A DNA stretch of 64,000 nucleotides from Mesorhizobium sp. CU3 (GTDB taxonomy: Bacteria; Pseudomonadota; Alphaproteobacteria; Rhizobiales; Rhizobiaceae), in the NCBI RefSeq assembly GCF_006442965.1, contig NZ_VFWX01000017.1, positions 62,001-126,000 of the forward strand, written 5' to 3'. The notes under the pieces were generated by a model. That model was not told the origin of the DNA, did not search any database, and was given only the letters and a program-made list of their open reading frames with translations. How positions within the stretch are numbered: the stretch's first letter is position 1; each line of letters opens with the position of its first letter. Below are positions 27,498 to 35,357 of this stretch, one piece after another. Made by a program: the position numbers and the translations under genes.

Positions 27498-28514
27498 ATG
27501 AAAGCCGTCGTCTGCCGCTCGCCTGGCGAGCTCGTCCTCGAAGACCGCGCAGCGCCCGGTGCGCCCGCGCCCGGCTGGGCGCGCGTCGCCATCAGCCATG
27601 TCGGCATCTGCGGCACCGACTATCATATCTTCGAAGGCAAGCACCCGTTCCTCGCCTATCCGCGCGTCATGGGCCACGAGGTCTCGGGCACCATTGTCGA
27701 GAGGGGTGAAGGCGTCGACCTCGCCGTCGGCGAACCGGTGATCGTCAACCCCTATCTCGCCTGTGGCAAATGCATCGCCTGCCGGCACGGCAAGCCGAAC
27801 TGCTGCATGAAGATCGAGGTGCTCGGCGTCCATCGCGACGGCGCCATGTGCGACGAGATCCTGGTGCCGGCGCAAAACCTCTATCCGACGAACGGCCTGT
27901 CGCTGGCCGACGCCGCGGCGGTGGAATTCCTGGCGATCGGCGCCCACGCCGTGCGCCGCTCGCTGGGCACACCGGGCCAGCGCACGCTGGTCATCGGCGC
28001 CGGACCGATCGGGCTGGGCACGGCGATCTTCGCGCGCATTGCCGGGCTCGACGTCAGCCTGCTCGACATGAGCGCCGAGCGGCTCGGCTTCGCCGAAAAA
28101 GATCTCGGCTTTGCCCCGCTCGACGCCTCCAAGGTTTCGGCGACGGACCTGGTCAAGCAGGCGACGGGCGGCGAAGGGTTCGACCTCGTCTTCGACGCCA
28201 CCGGTAACACGGGCTCGGTGCAATCGGCCTTCGCCCACGTCGCGCATGGCGGCACGCTGGTTCTGGTCAGCGTCGTCAAGGACGACATCACCTTTTCGGA
28301 CCCGGAGTTCCACAAACGCGAGATGACGCTGGTCGGCAGCCGCAACGCGCTGAGGGCCGATTTCGACCACGTCGCCGCCTCGATCCGCAACGGCGCCGTG
28401 CCGCTGACCAAACTCGTCACCCACCGCACGACGCTCGCCGGCACGCCGCGCGATCTGGCGCGGTGGGCGCAGGAGAAATCTGGGCTGATCAAGGCGGTCA
28501 TCGAGGTTGGCTAA
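27498..28514 (+). CDS. Zinc-binding alcohol dehydrogenase family protein (sugar-acid/polyol dehydrogenase-like)
   Basis: This 338-residue medium-chain dehydrogenase has catalytic zinc ligands Cys38 (GICGTDYH), His60 and Glu61 (MGHEVSG). The structural zinc knuckle is CGKCIACRHGKPNCC (Cys89, 92, 95, 102/103). The NAD(P) fold reads VIGAGPIGLGTAIF. It resembles L-gulonate/L-galactonate 5-dehydrogenase-type enzymes that oxidise sugar acids, which would suit a cluster with a UxaA-type dehydratase, but this is inference. The ATG at 27498 gives the family start MKAVVC. Its stop overlaps the end of the convergent phnF. Confidence 0.88.
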   Translation: MKAVVCRSPGELVLEDRAAPGAPAPGWARVAISHVGICGTDYHIFEGKHPFLAYPRVMGHEVSGTIVERGEGVDLAVGEPVIVNPYLACGKCIACRHGKPNCCMKIEVLGVHRDGAMCDEILVPAQNLYPTNGLSLADAAAVEFLAIGAHAVRRSLGTPGQRTLVIGAGPIGLGTAIFARIAGLDVSLLDMSAERLGFAEKDLGFAPLDASKVSATDLVKQATGGEGFDLVFDATGNTGSVQSAFAHVAHGGTLVLVSVVKDDITFSDPEFHKREMTLVGSRNALRADFDHVAASIRNGAVPLTKLVTHRTTLAGTPRDLARWAQEKSGLIKAVIEVG

Positions 28515-29284
28515 TCGCCGGCTGACAGCCTCAGCTCCACCCGTTCCGCCGGGAAGCGCGATTCCGCGAACTGGATCGGCTGGCCGTCGAGCGTGACGTT
28601 GACCGACATCGTCACCAGCACGATCGCGCCCGGCTGCAGATCAAGTGCTGCAAGATCGTCGGCATCGGCATGGCGTGCCGACAGCACCGTCGAGTGCCTG
28701 AGATAATCGTTGATGCCGAAGCGCTTTAGCGAGGCGGTGACCGATCCCGTCTCCGCCATGGCGGTATCGATGCCAGCGAAGCGCTTGGCGTCGAACCATG
28801 TGGTCGCGCGCGACACCGGATGGCCGTCGGCTTCGCCGCGCGTCTCCAGCCGGATCACGGCCGCCCCCTTGGCGATGCCCAACGCCTCGGCGATGCGCCG
28901 GCTGGCCGGCTCGGTCGACGACGACAGGAGCGCGATGTGCCGCTCGCTCGTCTGTCCTTGCAAGCCGGCGGAAAAGCGCGTCCGCGCACCGATCGGGTAG
29001 GACAGCCGCTTGCGCGACATCACGAAGGTGCCGCGCCCCTGCTCGGCCTTCAGCACGCCGTCCTGCGTCAGCGCCGCGATCGCGCTGCGCACCGTGTGGC
29101 GGTTGACGCCGTAGCGCTCGGCCAGCGCCACCTCGGGCGGCAGCGCTGTATTCTCGGCGAAATCGCCGCTGGCGATCCCTTGCAGGATCCTGTCGGCGAT
29201 CTGCCGCCACAGCGCCACACCGTTGCGTCTTTCGATACTGGCAAGTCCGATCACTACCGCCCCCGGTATTTTTCGCCCTGTCAT
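28511..29284 (-). CDS. phnF: PhnF-type GntR/UTRA regulator of phosphonate genes
   Basis: This 257-residue regulator has an N-terminal GntR winged helix (NGVALWRQIADRILQGIASG, LPPEVALAERYGVNRHTVRS) and a C-terminal UTRA ligand domain (QGQTSERHIALLSSS ... TMSVNVTLDGQPIQFAESRF), the HutC/PhnF architecture. It is divergent from phnG, and palindromes suited to it lie in between. The ATG at 29284 lies inside the Pho box; a GTG at 29254, behind a G-rich ribosome site and just before the HTH, is a real alternative. PhnF proteins repress phosphonate operons until a phosphorus-related signal is bound. Confidence 0.9.
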   Translation of the reverse strand: MTGRKIPGAVVIGLASIERRNGVALWRQIADRILQGIASGDFAENTALPPEVALAERYGVNRHTVRSAIAALTQDGVLKAEQGRGTFVMSRKRLSYPIGARTRFSAGLQGQTSERHIALLSSSTEPASRRIAEALGIAKGAAVIRLETRGEADGHPVSRATTWFDAKRFAGIDTAMAETGSVTASLKRFGINDYLRHSTVLSARHADADDLAALDLQPGAIVLVTMSVNVTLDGQPIQFAESRFPAERVELRLSAGD

Positions 29285-29322
29285 CCACGCGTCATGGACT
29301 CTCGGTACTAGGTCAGTATAAT
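29278..29322 (+). promoter_or_regulatory. Pho box and -10 element of the phnG operon
   Basis: CTGTCAT-CCAC-GCGTCAT (29278-29295) fits the 7-4-7 PhoB box (CTGTCAT-N4-CTGTCAT): the first half is exact, the second 5 of 7. A perfect TATAAT lies at 29317-29322 with no good -35, as expected for a PhoB-activated promoter. The box-to-TATAAT spacing (21 bases) is longer than usual, so the exact geometry is uncertain. It points toward phnG and overlaps the predicted phnF start. Confidence 0.65.
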
Positions 29323-29325
29323 TTG

Positions 29326-29350
29326 TATAGTTGTCTATATCAATAGACAA
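29326..29350. promoter_or_regulatory. Predicted PhnF operator
   Basis: Two overlapping palindromes lie right after the TATAAT: TATAG-TTGT-CTATA (29326-29339) and TTGTCTAT-ATCA-ATAGACAA (29331-29350, 8-bp perfect arms). HutC/PhnF regulators bind sites of the GT...TA...AC kind. The position covers the likely transcription start, so binding would block RNA polymerase. The phnG start codon is 23 bases further on. Confidence 0.68.
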
Positions 29351-29373
29351 ATTTCCATACAAGGAGCGGCACC

Positions 29374-29835
29374 ATGCGAGGACAGGAAGCGCGCGAGCAA
29401 GCGGAGCGGAAAGCCGCTATGGCGACGCTTGCGCATGCCGCGGCCGATGAGATCGCGCGCCTGTGGGACGGCTCCGGCCTGCCATCCGAGGCTGAGCTTT
29501 TGCGCGGCCCGGAAACCGGACTGGTGACGGTGCGCGGGCGGATCGGCGGCGGCGGCGCGCCCTTCAATGTCGGCGAGGCGACGGTCACGCGTGCCACCGT
29601 CCGGCTGCCTTCCGGGCAGGTCGGCCATTCCTATTCGCTTGGGCGTGACAAGCAGAAAGCCAGGCTCGCGGCCATCGCCGACGCGCTCTGGCAGGACCCT
29701 GCGCATCGCGCAGAGGTCGAGGCAAAGCTGGTGGCGCCGTTGCGTGAAACACTCGACGCCGCGCGCGAAAAACGCCGCGTCGAGACGGGGGCGACCAAAG
29801 TCGATTTCTTCACCATGGTGCGCGGAGAGGACTGA
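29374..29835 (+). CDS. phnG: C-P lyase core complex subunit PhnG
   Basis: This 153-residue subunit, with PhnH, PhnI and PhnJ, forms the carbon-phosphorus lyase core that attaches phosphonate to ribose and later splits the C-P bond. The family segment LRGPETGLVTVRGRIGGGGA and the GRDKQKARLAAIADAL region are visible. A strong AAGGAG site precedes the ATG at 29374. The stop shares one base with the phnH start (TGATG), and the order phnG-phnH-phnI is the classic one. Confidence 0.95.
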   Translation: MRGQEAREQAERKAAMATLAHAAADEIARLWDGSGLPSEAELLRGPETGLVTVRGRIGGGGAPFNVGEATVTRATVRLPSGQVGHSYSLGRDKQKARLAAIADALWQDPAHRAEVEAKLVAPLRETLDAAREKRRVETGATKVDFFTMVRGED

Positions 29836-30443
29836 TGGATATCGCCACGCAATCGATCGACGGCGGCTTCGCCGAGCCGGTCTTCAACGCCCAGACCGTG
29901 TTCCGCGCCATCATGGACGCGATGGCGCGTCCCGGCACGGTCCCGCCTTTGCCGCCGCTCGCCCATCCGCCGGCTCCCTTGTCGGCGACCGCCGGCGCCG
30001 TGGCGCTGGCGCTCTGCGACAACGACACGCCGGTCTGGCTCGACGCGCCGTTGCAGACGGCATCCGTCAAGGCCTGGCTCGGCTTTCATTCCGGCGCGCC
30101 CCTGGCCAACACGCCGGCCGACGCGCATTTCGCCTTGATCGCCAATCCGAAGGAGATGGCGGCGCTCGACGGTTTTGCGCAGGGCACGCAGGAATATCCC
30201 GACCGTTCGACGACGCTGATCCTGCTGGTCGACGATCTCGCTTCCGGCCCGTCGCTGCTGCTCGAAGGACCCGGCATCGAAAAGACGTCGATGATCGCGC
30301 CTCCCGGCATGCCGCGCCATTTCGTCGAGCAGTGGAAGCAGAACAACCAGCGTTTTCCGCGCGGCGTCGACATCATCCTGGCGGCGCCCGGCAATCTCGC
30401 CTGCCTGCCGCGCACCACCCGCATCAAGACGATGGAGGCCTGA
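29835..30443 (+). CDS. phnH: C-P lyase core complex subunit PhnH
   Basis: This 202-residue PhnH shows the conserved N-terminal GFAEPVFNAQTVFRAIMDAM and MARPGTVPP. The middle ALCDNDTPVWLD and the late LEGPGIEK segments are also typical. PhnH forms dimers in the C-P lyase core; its fold is related to PLP-transferases but lacks a cofactor. The start is coupled to phnG by a 1-base overlap. The next gene, phnI, starts one base after its stop. Confidence 0.95.
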   Translation: MDIATQSIDGGFAEPVFNAQTVFRAIMDAMARPGTVPPLPPLAHPPAPLSATAGAVALALCDNDTPVWLDAPLQTASVKAWLGFHSGAPLANTPADAHFALIANPKEMAALDGFAQGTQEYPDRSTTLILLVDDLASGPSLLLEGPGIEKTSMIAPPGMPRHFVEQWKQNNQRFPRGVDIILAAPGNLACLPRTTRIKTMEA

Positions 30444-30444
30444 C

Positions 30445-31560
30445 ATGTATGTCGCGGTAAAGGGCGGCGAGGCCGCAATTGCCAACGCCCATCGTTTGCT
30501 GGCCGACCGCCGCCGCGGCGACCGCGCGGTGCCGGCGCTGCGCCTCGACCAGATCGTCGAGCAGCTGGCGCTCGGCGTCGACCGCGTGATGAGCGAGGGT
30601 TCGCTCTACGACCGCGAGCTTGCGGCGCTGGCCGTAGTTCAGGCGCGCGGCGACATGATCGAGGCGATCTTCCTGGTGCGCGCCTACCGCACCACGCTGC
30701 CGCGCTTCGGCTACACCAACCCGGTCGATACCGGCGCCATGCAGGTCGAGCGCCGCGTCTCGGCGACCTACAAGGATCTGCCCGGCGGCCAGGTGCTTGG
30801 GCCCACCTTCGACTACACGCACCGCCTGCTCGATCCTGAGCTTGCCGCCGGCGCCGAGGTCGAGACGCCGGTTCAACGTCCGGTCGAGGACGAGGCGATG
30901 CCGCGCGTCTCGGCGATCCTTGCCCATGAAGGGCTGATCGAGGCCGATGGCGAGATGCCGCGCGACCATGTCCCCGGCGACATCACGCGCGAGCCGCTGC
31001 AGTTCCCGATGGCGCGCGACATACGCCTGCAGGCGCTGTCGCGCGGCGATGAGGGTTTTCTGCTGGCGCTCGGCTATTCGACGCAGCGCGGCTATGCCCG
31101 CAACCATCCCTTCGTCGGCGAAGTGCGCATCGGCGAAGTCGAGCTCGAGCTCGACGTGCCGGAACTGCCCTTCGCCGTGCCGCTCGGCTCGATCCGCGTC
31201 ACCGAATGCCAGATGGTCAACCAATTCAAGGGCTCGGCCAAGGCGCCGCCGCAATTCACGCGCGGCTACGGCCTGGTCTTCGGCCAGAGCGAGCGCAAGG
31301 CGATGGCAATGGCGCTGTGCGACCGGGCGCTGCGCGCCGGCGAGCTTGGCGAAGATGTCGTTGCCGCGGCGCAGGACGAGGAATTCGTAATCTCGCATTC
31401 CGACAATGTGCAGGCGACCGGCTTCGTCGAGCATCTGAAGCTGCCGCATTATGTCGACTTCCAGGCCGAACTCGGCCTCGTGCGCCGCATGCGCGCCGAA
31501 TACGAGGCGCGGGAAAATGAGGACAAGGCCGCCGAGGAAAAGCGGGAGGCCGCGGAATGA
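30445..31560 (+). CDS. phnI: C-P lyase core complex subunit PhnI (nucleosidase)
   Basis: This 371-residue subunit has nucleosidase activity in E. coli: together with PhnG/H/L it swaps the adenine of ATP for the phosphonate. Family features are MYVAVKGGEAAIANAHRLL, LAALAVVQARGDMIEAIFL, ERRVSATYKDLPGGQ and GYARNHPFVGEVRIGEV. The stop overlaps the start of fosX (ATGA). The tail is highly charged (EYEARENEDKAAEEKREAAE). Confidence 0.96.
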   Translation: MYVAVKGGEAAIANAHRLLADRRRGDRAVPALRLDQIVEQLALGVDRVMSEGSLYDRELAALAVVQARGDMIEAIFLVRAYRTTLPRFGYTNPVDTGAMQVERRVSATYKDLPGGQVLGPTFDYTHRLLDPELAAGAEVETPVQRPVEDEAMPRVSAILAHEGLIEADGEMPRDHVPGDITREPLQFPMARDIRLQALSRGDEGFLLALGYSTQRGYARNHPFVGEVRIGEVELELDVPELPFAVPLGSIRVTECQMVNQFKGSAKAPPQFTRGYGLVFGQSERKAMAMALCDRALRAGELGEDVVAAAQDEEFVISHSDNVQATGFVEHLKLPHYVDFQAELGLVRRMRAEYEARENEDKAAEEKREAAE

Positions 31561-31976
31561 TCCAGGGCCTCTCCCACGTGACTTTCGTCGTGCGCGACCT
31601 CGACCGGATGAGCGATATCCTGACCGGCGTCTTCGACGCGCGTGAGGTTTACGACAGCGGCGCTCGGCAATTCTCACTGTCTCGCGAGAAATTCTTCCTG
31701 ATCGATGATCTCTGGATCGCCATCATGGAAGGCGAGCCGCTGCCAGAGCGGAGCTACAACCACATCGCCTTCAAGATCGATGATGCGGATTTCGACCGCT
31801 ACGCCGAGCGTGTGAGGAAGCTCGGCCTCGACATGCGTCCGCCGCGGCCGCGCGTCGAGGGCGAAGGCCGCTCGATCTATTTCCACGACGACGACAACCA
31901 TCTGTTCGAACTGCACACCGGCACACTGGCCGAGCGACTGGCGCGCTACGCCAGGGAATTGGAGGTCGTGCAATGA
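31557..31976 (+). CDS. fosX: FosX-family fosfomycin hydrolase-like metalloenzyme inside the phn operon
   Basis: This 139-residue vicinal-oxygen-chelate protein has the two metal-binding halves: His7 in LSHVTFVVRDLDRM, His69 in YNHIAFKI and Glu in HLFELHTG. FosX enzymes are Mn(II)-dependent and open the fosfomycin epoxide with water; fosfomycin is itself a phosphonate. A FosX in the phn operon of Mesorhizobium loti is described in the literature (from memory) as a weak, promiscuous enzyme. The gene overlaps phnI by four bases (ATGA) and so is made with the C-P lyase. A native role on some phosphonate or lyase intermediate is plausible. Confidence 0.88.
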   Translation: MIQGLSHVTFVVRDLDRMSDILTGVFDAREVYDSGARQFSLSREKFFLIDDLWIAIMEGEPLPERSYNHIAFKIDDADFDRYAERVRKLGLDMRPPRPRVEGEGRSIYFHDDDNHLFELHTGTLAERLARYARELEVVQ

Positions 31977-31978
31977 GC

Positions 31979-32188
31979 TCAGCTGTCTCCGCCACCGTGA
32001 CCGGCGTGCCCACCGCCATCGTGGGAGTGTCCACTGGAGCCCTCGTAGCCACCACCGCCGTACCAACTTTCGGAATTGCCGGAACCTTCCCTTGGCGCCG
32101 GAAAAATCCTGCGCCGCAGAAAAAAGACGACGACGCCGGCGAACACCAGCAACACGATCCCGAGGTGCATCCATCCGGCAGAATTCAT
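31979..32188 (-). CDS. Possible small Gly/His-rich membrane protein, antisense between fosX and phnJ
   Basis: This 69-residue frame runs against the phn operon in the 277-base gap between fosX and phnJ. It reads MNSAGWMHLGIVLLVFAGVV, with a single membrane helix (about 7-24) and a basic stop-transfer (FFLRRR), then a Gly/Ser/His tail (SGHSHDGGGHAGHGGGDS). The helix-plus-basic-plus-Gly/His composition is unlikely in a chance shadow frame. The ribosome site is weak. The plus strand has a competing frame starting at 31973 (ATGA with fosX) with no recognisable features. Function unknown; the His-rich tail could bind metal. Confidence 0.5.
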   Translation of the reverse strand: MNSAGWMHLGIVLLVFAGVVVFFLRRRIFPAPREGSGNSESWYGGGGYEGSSGHSHDGGGHAGHGGGDS

Positions 32189-32253
32189 TTCGATCCGGTC
32201 CGGGTTCCACGCCTTGCAAGTCAATTCGGTAGCACGGAGCGGATGTGATCGCC

Positions 32254-33153
32254 ATGACCGACATCGCCACCTACAATTTCGCCTATCTCGACGAGCAGAC
32301 AAAGCGGATGATCCGCCGGGCGATCCTCAAGGGCATCGCCATTCCCGGCTACCAGGTGCCTTTCGCCTCGCGCGAGATGCCGATGCCTTATGGCTGGGGC
32401 ACCGGCGGCGTGCAGGTCACCGCCTCGATCATCGGCCCCGACGACGTGCTGAAGGTCATCGACCAGGGCGCCGACGACACCACCAACGCCGTCTCGATCC
32501 GCGCCTTCTTCAAGAAGGTCGCCAATGTCGCCGTCACCACCGAGACGGGACAAGCGACCATCATCCAGACCCGCCATCGCATTCCGGAGCAGCCGCTGAC
32601 CGCCGGCCAGGTGCTGGTCTTCCAGGTGCCGATCCCCGAGCCGCTGCGTTTCCTCGAGCCGCGCGAGACCGAAACGCGGAAAATGCATGCGCTGGAGGAA
32701 TACGGCCTCATGCATGTGAAGCTCTACGAGGACATCGCCCGGCACGGCCGCATCGCCACCACCTACGCCTATCCGGTCAAGGTCGAAGGCCGCTATGTGA
32801 TGGACCCCTCGCCGACGCCGAAATTCGACAATCCGAAAATGCATCGTTCGCCGGCTTTGCAATTGTTCGGCGCCGGCCGCGAGAAGCGCATCTACGCCGT
32901 GCCGCCCTTCACCGATGTGGTCAGCCTCGACTTCGAGGACCATCCCTTCGAGGTGCAGACCTTCGACCAGCCTTGCGCGATCTGCGGAGCCGAGAATGTC
33001 TATCTCGACGAGGTCATCCTCGACGACCGTGGCGGCCACATGTTCGTCTGTTCCGACACCGACCACTGCGAGAAGCGGCGCGAGGACGGCCATCGCGGTC
33101 ATCTCGCACCTGAAGCCCATCCCGTTCTGGGAAAAACGGAGCCGGCAGAATGA
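32254..33153 (+). CDS. phnJ: C-P lyase radical SAM subunit PhnJ
   Basis: This 299-residue enzyme cleaves the C-P bond by radical chemistry. From the ATG at 32254 the numbering agrees with E. coli: Gly32 (IPGYQVPF, the proposed glycyl radical) and the iron-sulfur cysteines at 241, 244, 266 and 272 (CAICGAEN ... FVCSDTDHC). MPYGWGTGGVQVTAS is a further signature. A GTG at 32245, better placed behind GGAG, would add three residues. The gene follows a 277-base gap that breaks the otherwise tight operon. The stop overlaps phnK (ATGA). Confidence 0.96.
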   Translation: MTDIATYNFAYLDEQTKRMIRRAILKGIAIPGYQVPFASREMPMPYGWGTGGVQVTASIIGPDDVLKVIDQGADDTTNAVSIRAFFKKVANVAVTTETGQATIIQTRHRIPEQPLTAGQVLVFQVPIPEPLRFLEPRETETRKMHALEEYGLMHVKLYEDIARHGRIATTYAYPVKVEGRYVMDPSPTPKFDNPKMHRSPALQLFGAGREKRIYAVPPFTDVVSLDFEDHPFEVQTFDQPCAICGAENVYLDEVILDDRGGHMFVCSDTDHCEKRREDGHRGHLAPEAHPVLGKTEPAE

Positions 33154-33926
33154 CCGACGAACCGCTGCTGCGCGTTTCAGCGCTTTCCAAATTCTACGGC
33201 TCGCGCGTCGGCTGCGAGAACGTTACCTTCGACCTGTGGCCCGGGGAGGTGCTGGCGGTGGTCGGCGAGTCCGGCTCCGGCAAGACGACGCTGCTCAACT
33301 GCCTGTCGGCCAGGTTGCTGCCCTCCTCCGGCACGGCGAGCTACCGCATGCGCGACGGCCAGTTGCGCGAGCTCTACCGCATGAGCGAGGCCGAGCGCCG
33401 CTTCCTGATGCGCACCGACTGGGGTTTCGTTCACCAGAACCCGGCGGACGGCCTGCGCATGACGGTTTCGGCCGGCGCCAATGTCGGCGAGCGGCTGATG
33501 GCGGTCGGCGACCGGCACTACGGCAAGATCCGCGCCACCGCGGTCGACTGGCTGTCGCGCGTCGAGATCGACGAGGACCGTATCGACGACGAGCCGCGCG
33601 CCTTTTCCGGCGGCATGCGCCAGCGCCTGCAGATCGCACGCAATCTGGTGACCGGTCCGCGCCTGGTATTCATGGACGAGCCGACCGGCGGCCTCGACGT
33701 CTCCGTGCAGGCGCGCCTGCTCGATCTGTTGCGCGGCCTGGTCACGGACCTCGGCCTCGCCGCTGTTGTCGTCACCCACGACCTCGCCGTGGCGCGGCTT
33801 CTGTCGCAGCGCATGATGGTGATGAAGGACGGCCGCGTCGTCGAAAGCGGCCTTACCGACCGCGTGCTCGACGACCCGCGCGCGCCCTATACGCAACTTC
33901 TTGTGTCTTCGATTTTGCAGGTATGA
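33150..33926 (+). CDS. phnK: C-P lyase associated ABC protein PhnK
   Basis: This 258-residue ABC-type ATPase docks on PhnJ of the core complex in E. coli and is not a transporter subunit. It has Walker A GESGSGKTT, a Q-loop segment WGFVHQNPADGLRM, signature FSGGMRQRLQIARNL, Walker B LVFMDEPTGGLDVS and H-loop VVTHDLAVARLL. It overlaps phnJ and phnL by four bases each (ATGA), so all three should be made together. Confidence 0.95.
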   Translation: MTDEPLLRVSALSKFYGSRVGCENVTFDLWPGEVLAVVGESGSGKTTLLNCLSARLLPSSGTASYRMRDGQLRELYRMSEAERRFLMRTDWGFVHQNPADGLRMTVSAGANVGERLMAVGDRHYGKIRATAVDWLSRVEIDEDRIDDEPRAFSGGMRQRLQIARNLVTGPRLVFMDEPTGGLDVSVQARLLDLLRGLVTDLGLAAVVVTHDLAVARLLSQRMMVMKDGRVVESGLTDRVLDDPRAPYTQLLVSSILQV

Positions 33927-34636
33927 TCATGCCGACGCCTCTCGTTGTCTCCGATGTCGCCAAAAGCTTCACCATGCATCTGCGCGACGGCGTCACGCTG
34001 CCTGTCGTCGCGGGCGTCTCCTTCTCGATCCGCGCCGGCGAATGCGCCGTGCTCGGCGGCCCGTCGGGCGCAGGAAAAAGCTCGATCCTGAAGATGCTCT
34101 ACGGCAACTATGCCGTCAACGAAGGCCAGATCATCGTCCAGCACGCAGGCGGCCTGATCGATCTCGCCGCCGCCAATCCGCGCACCGTGCTTGCCGTGCG
34201 CCGGCAAACGATCGGCTATGTCAGCCAGTTCCTGCGCACCGTGCCGCGCGTCTCGGCGCTCGACGTCGTCGCCGAACCGCTGGTCGAGCGTGGCGAGACC
34301 AGAGAGGCCGCGCGGGAAAAAGCGCGCACCTTGCTGGCCCAGCTCAACCTGCCGGAGAAGCTTTGGGCGCTGCCACCAGCGACCTTCTCGGGCGGCGAGC
34401 AGCAGCGCGTCAACATCGCGCGAGGCTTCATCACCGAACACCCGATCCTGCTGCTCGACGAGCCGACCGCCTCGCTCGACGCGAAAAACCGCGACGTCGT
34501 GGTCGAACTGATCGCCGCCAAGAAGGCCGCCGGAGTTGCGCTGCTTGGCATCTTCCATGACCTCGACGTGCGTGACGCGGTCGCCGATCGCGTCATCGAC
34601 GTCACCACCTTCGCCGCCGGAAAGATCGCTGCATGA
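33923..34636 (+). CDS. phnL: C-P lyase associated ABC protein PhnL
   Basis: This 237-residue ABC protein has Walker A GPSGAGKSS, signature FSGGEQQRVNIARG, Walker B ILLLDEPTASLDA and H-loop IFHDLDVRD. It matches PhnL, which binds the C-P lyase core together with PhnK. The ATG at 33923 overlaps the phnK stop (ATGA); the next ATG is at 33929. A much longer open frame upstream is phnJ/phnK sequence read in another frame. Confidence 0.95.
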   Translation: MIMPTPLVVSDVAKSFTMHLRDGVTLPVVAGVSFSIRAGECAVLGGPSGAGKSSILKMLYGNYAVNEGQIIVQHAGGLIDLAAANPRTVLAVRRQTIGYVSQFLRTVPRVSALDVVAEPLVERGETREAAREKARTLLAQLNLPEKLWALPPATFSGGEQQRVNIARGFITEHPILLLDEPTASLDAKNRDVVVELIAAKKAAGVALLGIFHDLDVRDAVADRVIDVTTFAAGKIAA

Positions 34637-35247
34637 GCAAGAAGCTTTCGGAGGCGCCGCTGATCCACCCGACGGCGCAGGTCGAGAACTCGACGCTCGG
34701 CCGCTGGACCGAGATCGCCGAGCGAAGCCGCGTCGCCGAATGCGAGCTCGGCGACTATTCCTACATGATGCAGGACTGCGCCGTCTGGTGCGCGACCATC
34801 CGAAAATTCTCCAACATCGCGGCGAGCGTGCGCATCAACGCGACCAACCACCCGGTCTCGCGGCCGACGCTGCACCACTTCACCTACCGCGCCTCGGACT
34901 ATTGGGACGATGCCGAGCACGAGAGCGAGTTCTTCGCTCAGCGCCGCGCCAAACGCGTCACCATCGGCCACGACACCTGGCTCGGCCACGGCTCGACCAT
35001 CCTGCCCGGCGTCACCGTCGGCGACGGCGCCGCGGTCGGCGCAGGCGCCGTGGTGTCGAAGGATGTCGCGCCCTACACCATCGTCGGCGGCGTGCCGGCA
35101 AAACCGATCCGCGAGCGCTTCGACCGCCGCACCGCCGAGCGCTACCAGGCGCTTGCCTGGTGGGACTGGGACCATGCGAAGCTGCGCGCCACGCTCGGCG
35201 ATTTTCGCGAATTGTCGGCGGAGGAGTTTCTGGAAAAATACGAATGA
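34633..35247 (+). CDS. Hexapeptide-repeat acyltransferase of the phosphonate operon
   Basis: This 204-residue left-handed beta-helix protein resembles the DapH/DapD/GlmU-related transferase subfamily specific to phosphonate operons. Hexapeptide turns are seen in LIHPTAQVENSTLGRWTEIA and ILPGVTVGDGAAVGAGAVVS. The active-site loop area TNHPVSRPTLHHFTYRASDY carries the His residues. It overlaps phnL by four bases. It may acetylate aminoalkylphosphonates, as PhnO does in other bacteria, but the acceptor is unproven. It closes the phnG transcript. Confidence 0.88.
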   Translation: MSKKLSEAPLIHPTAQVENSTLGRWTEIAERSRVAECELGDYSYMMQDCAVWCATIRKFSNIAASVRINATNHPVSRPTLHHFTYRASDYWDDAEHESEFFAQRRAKRVTIGHDTWLGHGSTILPGVTVGDGAAVGAGAVVSKDVAPYTIVGGVPAKPIRERFDRRTAERYQALAWWDWDHAKLRATLGDFRELSAEEFLEKYE

Positions 35248-35357
35248 CGCGAGCGCTATTCGCAGACGCGCGGCCGACAAACATACCGCACTCGGCAATA
35301 TAAATGCTTGCAAGAAAGCTTAATACTAAATCAGTAGAATCCAACTAGGCATCCAAT

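Noticed and set aside
31973..32248. Plus-strand 91-codon frame between fosX and phnJ starting with an ATGA overlap
   Set aside because: The overlap is tempting, but the sequence has no family features and an irregular composition; the reverse-strand frame looks more protein-like. Not fully excluded.
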